Positions 56,652 to 64,000 of a stretch of 64,000 nt of DNA are shown here, one piece after another. Both the position numbers and the translations under genes were made by a program. Each line of letters starts with the position of its first letter. Within the stretch, counting starts at the first letter, position 1. Origin of the DNA: Branchiostoma floridae (taxonomy: Eukaryota > Chordata > Leptocardii > Amphioxiformes > Branchiostomatidae); assembly GCF_000003815.2 (NCBI RefSeq), contig NC_049987.1, positions 22,185,218-22,249,217 of the forward strand, read 5' to 3'. The notes under the pieces are model-generated. The model was not told the origin of the DNA. It did no database searches and saw only the letters and a list, made by a program, of their open reading frames with translations.

Positions 56652-59600
56652 GGATAAAATAAGGCACCTACATTGTAGGAGAAAGAGATAGAAAATGTTG
56701 CAACGACAACTAATCAGAACACTGAAGCTTCATGATTTCTATCATTAGTCAGCTCTAAATGAGAAAGACTTCTTACATTGAAGTATTTACAACACGTTTA
56801 CAACACGAAGTGCTACAACGTTTACAACACGAAGTGCTACAAAACCTATACCTGTTCAAGTACATAGAAAACTGATAACATACAGACACAAAACGTGTTC
56901 TACAACAATGCAAGCAAGCGTGATGTTTTTCTGACTCTGGAACGTCCTGTTAGTGTTACAGGCATTGTAACGTTAAAGTGGTGTAAATAGCAGTCAGTCT
57001 ACAAAGAACGAGTTACTATCAAATGAGGGAATGTTTCAGCCTGAGTATACTGTAACTCTCTCTTCGGCTCCTGTCGCCTTGGCAGGCGGTCTGTACACCG
57101 TTTTGCCCCCCTCCCCCGTCTCGCGGCTTCCGGTAGGAACTAGTTACTAATAGCCTGACTAAATCGCGCTCCTGGCGGCCGGCCCTACAATTGCCTCCGC
57201 CCTAGAGAAGAGGGGATGATTAACCCCAGCCAGCGGGAGATTATATAAGCACAGGCTATAGTTACTAAGTACTCTGTGAATTAAAAGTTCAACATTGTAT
57301 ATTCAAAGTTATCGCGTAAATTGTTACAGAAGTGTTGATGAGGTTTTGTTGCAACTTGTCTGTATATTGTTAACTGAATAAGTCAATGAGACATTCAAAA
57401 GTTAGTCGAAGAATGCTGTAGTTTACAGTATCAAAACATGCTATATCTTGTGGTACCCTGGACGATACAGTTGAAAACGTTGTACATGTACATGTATTTT
57501 AATGACACATGGCCGAAACTACTCTAGTCTGTTATTCAATGAGCATCTTTATTTTTAGAATGGCAGATAGATAAAATTGAAGTATTGAATGGTGTTTCTA
57601 ATTTGACTCTTCTTGTATCTGTATACTGTAATATTAGTTCTTACATAATCAGGACATCAGCGCCTTCTGGCGGGAGAGGATGGCGTGGCAATTAGTTAAG
57701 ACTTATCACTGAGCAATGACATAGCTGTATTTTCAGATTTGTACAAAATATATTTCTTCTGTGAATAAAACATGCAGACGAATATTTCTTTATTTTCTCA
57801 TCTTCGATAAAGAGCCATAGAACATACAATAATGGATGCTTCTGTGACAAGTATGTAACAGAACAATGTCTACCAATGCAAAGTGACACTGTGTGTAACT
57901 TTTAACAATGTCATATGTCTTGCGAAATTGAAGGAAGTATGATGTACTATGATAAGCCAGTACTAGTATATAATAACAGTAGTCCCAATACAAGACATTT
58001 TAAGTTATCTACACAATGAACTTAATGTTATCACGACATTGTTTATATATATAATAGATAAAAGCATACAGTACTGCGTGTAGAAGGGCTTGTGACCTTG
58101 CATGGGGAGTAGTGGAATTTATAGCATGCTGTGCTCAAGATAGGAGTCTTTAAGTTATACGATATATCGTAATCATATCACATATATTAACTCGTTATTT
58201 TGTGTGTATCATTATTAGATGAGTCCAATGTTGTGCGCTTTATCTTTGTCTGATTGTCATCACCTGCCGCAGTAGTGTTTACATTTGAACCCGAGACTTA
58301 TCTTTATTCAAATAAAAGTATCTGAACCCTGCAGAAATGGTTGATCCATTAACCGTGGCATGTTTAGTGGGTGTATGAGAGCCTAGCTACAGCCTGTAAG
58401 CAGGAGTGGAGGTAACATTTTTCTGCACTCAAGTGGCAGTTTGGTCTTGTTGCTCTGGAACTTTTAAGTTCTTAAAAGAGTTAAAAGCATGATTTTTAGT
58501 CTTTACTCCCCCCCCTCTCTCTCTCTCTATATATATATATATCTTTTTTTGTAAAGTTCCCGTCTTCTTTTCTTTTCCTTATTTTCTTATTCCTGTTTTC
58601 CAGCCAAATCGAGAATTGAGCCATAACATCCGTTCACAGCACAAGAAACGCAGCTGCAATTTGAGGATAATATGACAGGTGGCACTGGTAGTCTCCACGC
58701 ATTGAAAAGCCTTCCTTCATTCCTTCTATCTTTCCTTCCTTTGCTCCTGCTTTTGATCAAAACCAAAATTGTACAACGCGTAGAATAAAATCACCCGTTC
58801 AAAGTAGTATAAAAGCAGTTGTAATTTGAGGATAATACGATAGGTGGCATTGATAGTCTCCACGCATTGAAAGTCATTCGCAGAGTACAAAGTGACGTCC
58901 GTTGCGCTTTATAACGGACAGGGTCCCCTGCTCTGTCCACTGTCCAATATAACATACAAAGTGCATACAGGTTAGATTAGTACCTGGGGAATTGTCCTAT
59001 TTCTATTGATAAATAAATAAATGGTTGCGGCGACCGACATCCCATTTCTGGCTTACAACAGTTGGGAAAACGATACGACTGATTCAGAAGTGCTGTTTTC
59101 TATTCCCAACGGACGTCGTCTGCAGAACGTTTGGATGACAAGCTGAAAGTACGAGTAAGTGTCAGGGGATGCACCGGTTGCTATGGTGGTATATGTCCCA
59201 TTTATGTGTAGAATGGTAGATGGTTGATGTATAGATACAGATACAGTGTAATATAACCAGCTGCTGCCACACCGCGTGCCTGCGAAGCTGGACAGTGTAT
59301 TGCACCGAAGGGCGGTAACATCGGCCATATCCATACAGATACAGATGGTTGTTATATAATCACCAGCATCTGATTGGAAATTAGTAAAGTCACCTATAAT
59401 CGATCCAAGTCAAAATTTTCCGTGTGTGTGTGCGTGTGCGTGCGTGCGAGCCTGAAGCTGTGGATGGATCATATTGATGTATATATGCCTGGTGGGGTAG
59501 GAAAACAAAGGTCAAGTTCGATAACGGGCCCTCTAGTAGCGGCTTTCCTGTGGATCTTCCGGTTTTCAAGCTCTCGTGTTCTGAACATGCTATGGTCGTG

Positions 59601-59949
59601 ATTTTTAGTGGTAGATAGCTATTTGGACAAAGAGTAAGTGATATAGGCTTTTGTTTCAGACTTCGAAATAGAATATTTCAATAAGGGTTGACGGATTGTC
59701 ATGATTTTTAGTATTCTTTCGACATACAGCCCGTTCCTTGCCGTCTCATTACTGTATTTAGAACGACCTTCAACTTGCTACAAGTTATGAATTCATGAGA
59801 TGATACAGTTCAATCTACTGAAAGGCACCACGCGAATGAACGCAGACAAGCATGGCTGAAAAATATATCGTGTTCCACAAAAGACGCTCATAGCGGTTGA
59901 TTCCACGCACTAGAAGAGGATACAGCCGGACAGAAACAGATGGCGTCTT
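56652..59949. other. Gene B 3' flank and intergenic repeats
   Basis: The first 1.6 kb matches the gene A 3' flank. A CT/AT microsatellite lies near 58505-58545. A roughly 75-bp direct repeat (TTGAGGATAATATGACAGGT and TTGAGGATAATACGATAGGT) sits at about 58655-58725 and 58830-58890. A dispersed repeat with AAAGGTCAAGTTCGATAACG is near 59500. No coding region is supported. Confidence 0.6.
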
Positions 59950-62900
59950 TAAATCTTTGTGGCCGGTACTTTATCAGGATTTTCTAAGAGAAATGGTTCT
60001 GTCCAAACCAGTAGGATACTTAGAGAAGCGGTACTCTATTATTACCAACCGTGCATTTCTTTACAAAACTTCATTAAAAGATGCAACCAATATCTACCGC
60101 CATGTACATACCGTAAAATTTACTGCTGTCCTATTCAGTCCTAATACTTCATGATGATTTTCTAAGAGAAATGTTCCTGTCCGAACCAGTAGGATAGTTA
60201 GAGAAGAAGTACTCTATTACCAGGCACGCATTTCTTTCCAAACATTCATTAAATGATGCAACCGATATCTACCGTTATGTACATATCGTAAAATTTATGA
60301 CTATTCTATTCAGTCCTAATAGTTTATTAGGGAGAAATGGTTCTGTCCTAACCAGTAGGATGGTTACAGGAATGGTTACAGGAATGTACTCTATTATTAC
60401 CAACTGCGTCTTTCTCTCCAAAACTTAAAGATGCGACTGATATCTACCGTCATGTACATATCGTAAAAATAGTTTTTCAACTAGTCTAAGATCTCTTTTA
60501 CATATCAATTCACAGCTGGGATATGGAAACCCTCTTCAACAATATCTATTCAGTGCCACTGACGAAAATTCTATCTAGCAGTTTAAACATCTGATCATGA
60601 CCGTTTCCAAAACCATATCCAGTTGCTAGATCAGTAACTACTTTTTTCGCGTATCTTATTACCTGGATGTCTAACCTACATTGACGTACATATCGTAAAA
60701 TTTACTGCTGTCCTATTCAGTCCTAATACTTTATCAGGATTTTCTAAGAGAAATGGTTCTGTCCAAACCAGTAGGATAGTTAGAGAAGCAGTACTTTATT
60801 ACCAACCGCGCATTTCTTTACAAAACTTCATTGAAAGATGCAACCGATATCTACCGTCATGTACATATCGTAAAATGTATAACTGCTCTATTTAGTCCTA
60901 ATATTTTATCAGGATTTTCTGAAAGAAATGATGCTGTCCGAACCAGTGGCATAGTTAGAGAGGTGGTACTGTATTATTTCTAACAGCGCATTTCTTTACA
61001 AAACTTCATTTTAAAGATGCAACCGATATCTACCGTCAGGTACATATCGTAAAATCGTTCTTCAACTAGATCTCTTTTATATATCAATTCACAGCTAGGA
61101 TATATAACCATCTCCAACAAGATCTCTTCAGTGTCTCTGACGAAACGTCTGACCATTTCCAAAACCATATCCAGTTGCTTGAGTAACTACTTTTTGGCGT
61201 ATCTTATTACGTGGATGTCTAACCTACATCGACGTACATATCGTAAAATTTACGGCTGTTCTATTATTCAGCCCTAATACTTCATCGGGATTTTCTAAGA
61301 GAAATTTACCTGTCCGAACCAGTAGGATAGTTAGAGAGGCAGTACTCTATTACCAGGCACGCATTTCTTTCTAAAACTTCATTAAATGATGCAACCGTCA
61401 TGTACATATCGTAGAATTTACGGCTGGTCTATTCAGTCCTCATACTTTATCAGGATTTTCTAAAAGAAATGATCCTGTCCAAACCAGTAGGATAGTTAGA
61501 GAAGCGATACTCTATTACCAACGGCGCATTTCTCTCCAAAACTTCATCAAAAGATGAAACCGTCATATGCATAGCGTAAACATTTTTACTGTTCTATTTA
61601 GTCCTAATACTTTATCAGGATTTGTCCGAACCAGTAGGATAGTTAGAGAAGCAGTACTCTGATTTCTCTCCAAAACTTCACTAAAAGATGCGACCGGTAT
61701 CTACCGTCATGTACATATCGTAAAAACCGTCCTTAAACTAGATCTCTTTTACATACCAATTCACAGCTAGGATATATAACCATCTCCAACAAGATCTCTT
61801 CAGTGTCTCTGACGAAACGTCTGACCATTTCCAAAACAATATCCAGTTGCTAGAGTAACTACTTTTTGGCGTATCTTATTACGTGGATGTCTAACCTACA
61901 TCGACGTACATATCGTAAAATTTACGGCTGTCCTATTCAGCCCTAATACTTCATCCTGATTTTCTAAGAGAAATGTGCCTGCCCGAACCAGTAGGATAGT
62001 TAGAGAAGCGGTACTCTATTACCAACGGCACATTTCTCTCCAAAACTTCATCAAAAGATGAAACCGTCATATGCATATCGTAAACATTTTTACTGTTCTA
62101 TTTAGTCCTAATACTTTATCAGGATTTGTCCGAACCAGTAGGATAGTTAGAGAAGCAGTACTCTAATTTCTCTCCAAAACTTCATTAAAAGATGCAACCG
62201 ATATCTATCGCAATGTACATATCGTAAAAAATCGTTCTTCAACTATATCTCTTTTACATATCAATTCACAGATAGAATATATAAACCCTCTTCAACAAGA
62301 TCTCTTCAGTGTCACTGACGAAAACCGGTGGATAGCAGTTGAAACGTCTGACCGTTTCCAAAACCATATCCAGTTGTTAGAGTAACTACTTTTTGGCGTA
62401 TCTTATTACCTGGATGTCTAACCTACATCGACGTACATATCGTAAAATTTACTGCTGTCCTATTCAGCCCTAATACTTTATCAGGATTTTCTAAGAGAAA
62501 TGATCCTGTCCGAGCCAGTAGGATAGTTAGAGAAGCGGTACTCTATTATTTCTAACTGCGCATCTCTCTCTCTCCAAAACTTCACTAAAAGATGCGACTG
62601 ATATCTACCGTCATGTACATATCGTAAAATTTACGGCTGTTCTATTCAGTCCTAATAGTTTATTAGGGAGAAATGGTTCTGTCCGAACCAGTAGGATGGT
62701 TACAGGAATGGTACTCTATTATTACCAACTGCGTCTTTCTCTCCAAAACTTCACTAAAAGATGCAACTGATATTTATCGTCATGTACATATCGTAAAAAT
62801 CGTTTTTCAACTAGTCTAAGATCTCTTTTACATATCAATTCACAGCTAGGATATTTAAACCTTCTCCAACAAGATCTCTTCAGTATCACTGACGAAAACT

Positions 62901-63555
62901 GGTGGATATAGCAGTTGAAACGTCTGATCGTTTCCAAAATCATACCCAGACTTGCTAGAGTAACTACTTTTTGGCGTATCTTATTACGTGGATGTCTAAC
63001 CTACATCGACGTACATATCGTAAAATTTACGGCTGTTCTATTCAGTCCTAACACTTTATCAGGATTTTCTAAGAGAAATGTTGCTGTCCAAACCAGTAGG
63101 ATAGTTAGAGAAGCGGTACTCTATTACCAGGCACGCATTTCTTTCCAAAACGTCATTAAAAGATGAAACCGTCATGTACATATCGTAGAATTTACGGCTG
63201 TTCTATTCAGTCCTAATACTTCATCAGGATTTTCTAAGAGAAATGTGCCTGTCCGAACCAGTAGGATAGTTAGAGAAGCGGTACTCTATTATTTCTAACT
63301 GCGACTCTCTTTCCAAAACTTCATTAAAAGATGCAACTGATATCTACTGCCGAGTACATATACGTAGATTTAGTACCCTATTCTGTACCATATGTACATT
63401 CATCCACTTAATATTTGTATGTTAGAATTCAGTTTATCTACATGTACTTAGACCACATTCATTCATTCATTTCATGTATCTAGTCTTTGTTCACGGGCAC
63501 GAATGTGGAATAAACATTTCATATCGTAAAATTTACTGCTGTCCTATTCATCCCT
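59950..63555 (+). repeat. Satellite array with higher-order structure
   Basis: About 19-20 diverged monomers of roughly 145-230 bp share GTACATATCGTAAAATTTAC, CCTAATACTTTATCAGGATT, CCAGTAGGATAGTTAGAGAA and GATATCTACCGTCATG. About every third monomer is replaced by a second type with AACTAGATCTCTTTTACATA, CTCTTCAGTGTCACTGACGA and TACTTTTTGGCGTATCTTAT (at about 60460, 61042, 61711, 62216 and 62783), spaced 505-670 bp. No frame is conserved across monomers. Confidence 0.93.
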
Positions 63556-64000
63556 AATACTTCATCAGGGCTCATAGCCACAGAGGCGGTCCTCTCTCCA
63601 CCGCGCCTTTCTTCCCCTGGGTTCAGCAGAAGTGTAAATGACGCCCCGTATCTCGCCAGGTGCAGTAAAATTGATGGTTATGGTGTTTACGGACATTATT
63701 TTTAGCTTACCTTCCCGTCGGCGGCACGGCGTGGCCGCACTATCTTGATTTCACGGATGACATGCGCTGGGGACCCCGGATCTCAGCAGGTGTGAAATGA
63801 AAACGAACGAGGTGATACTGAAGATATGCGATGTCTACATGTGGGGAATCACTGGGGAACAGATGTCAGACAATGGCGCGTACCTAAAACGGTGTTGAAA
63901 GCAATGGACATTTCATTTATTCCTTCGTTTCAGTGTTTGTAGTTTTAGTTCACACGGATGACATGCGCTGGGGACCCCGGATTTCAGGTAAGAAATGAAA
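63556..64000. other. Right-edge sequence, no gene seen
   Basis: It contains a direct repeat of about 30 bp with GATGACATGCGCTGGGGACC at 63757 and 63958, about 200 bp apart. Nothing coding is supported; it may be the start of another repeat array continuing past the edge. Confidence 0.5.

Larger units (their letters stand above)
31400..58300 (+). repeat. Tandem segmental duplication carrying paralogues A and B
   Basis: Unit A (about 31.4-46.9 kb) and unit B (about 47.0-58.3 kb) share, in the same order, the upstream block, first exon, the intron block with TTTCTCACTAG ... GACGTGTCCTGGGCAA (36150-36240 and 48125-48250), the second non-coding exon, the coding exon and the 3' flank with ACAAAGTGCTACAAAACCTA versus ACGAAGTGCTACAAAACCTA. 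Size differences come mainly from LINE insertions and from a further internal duplication in A. Confidence 0.85.

Noticed and set aside
59950-63555. CRISPR-like regular repeats
   Set aside because: Monomers are 145-230 bp and diverged, without short identical repeats and unique spacers, in an animal genome; a satellite is the better reading.
1-64000. Retroviral, LTR or Polinton fossils and toxin genes
   Set aside because: No gag, protease, integrase, envelope, capsid or LTR pair was recognised on either strand; both reverse transcriptases belong to LINEs.

Overview
The window is animal nuclear DNA, almost certainly from a cephalochordate (amphioxus, Branchiostoma). I infer this from vertebrate-like TRAPPC10 and FAAP100 orthologues with many short GT-AG introns, a dense load of MITEs and tRNA-derived SINEs, TTAGGG-type telomere-like repeats, and a deuterostome-type mix of LINEs and a hAT transposon. 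No prokaryotic, viral or organellar sequence was seen. One assembly gap lies at 42606-42993.

Layout. (1) 1-13684, minus strand: the 5' half of TRAPPC10 (13 exons, running off the left edge), with a nearly whole 3.8 kb hAT transposon at 886-4700 in its last visible intron. (2) 13685-14045: a 361 bp head-to-head promoter interval. (3) 14046-19014, plus strand: FAAP100 in 4 exons (701 codons). (4) 20806-29759, plus strand: a complete 11-exon Cys-loop anion channel (494 residues). An extra Cys-rich 39-residue cassette exon falls where the ligand-binding loop C should be. (5) About 31400-58300: a tandem segmental duplication carrying two paralogous genes, A and B. Each is split into non-coding 5' exons and one large coding exon for a Lys/Glu-rich low-complexity head, a CARD, two consecutive AIG1/GIMAP GTPase domains, a Pro/Thr/Val-rich stalk and a conserved cationic amphipathic C-terminal tail. 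The CARD is visible in B; in A its expected place is in the gap. Copy A carries an old LINE in its 5' intron. Copy B has a 4-bp repeat-unit deletion and a young CR1/L2-type LINE inserted inside the coding exon, which cuts off the tail. (6) About 59950-63555: a satellite array with higher-order structure.

The two most interesting items are the CARD-AIG1-AIG1 architecture, which joins a death-fold adaptor domain to immune-type GTPases, and the loop-C cassette of the channel gene. A third signal runs across three unrelated genes: many exons are accompanied in the adjacent intron by tandem, truncated copies of one exon end together with its splice site, often next to (TG)n, (TTTG)n or (TGAG)n tracts. 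Together these form an unusually systematic pattern of exon-edge duplication.

Gene models were built by hand from reading frames, splice consensus and remembered family sequences. No alignment or database search was run.
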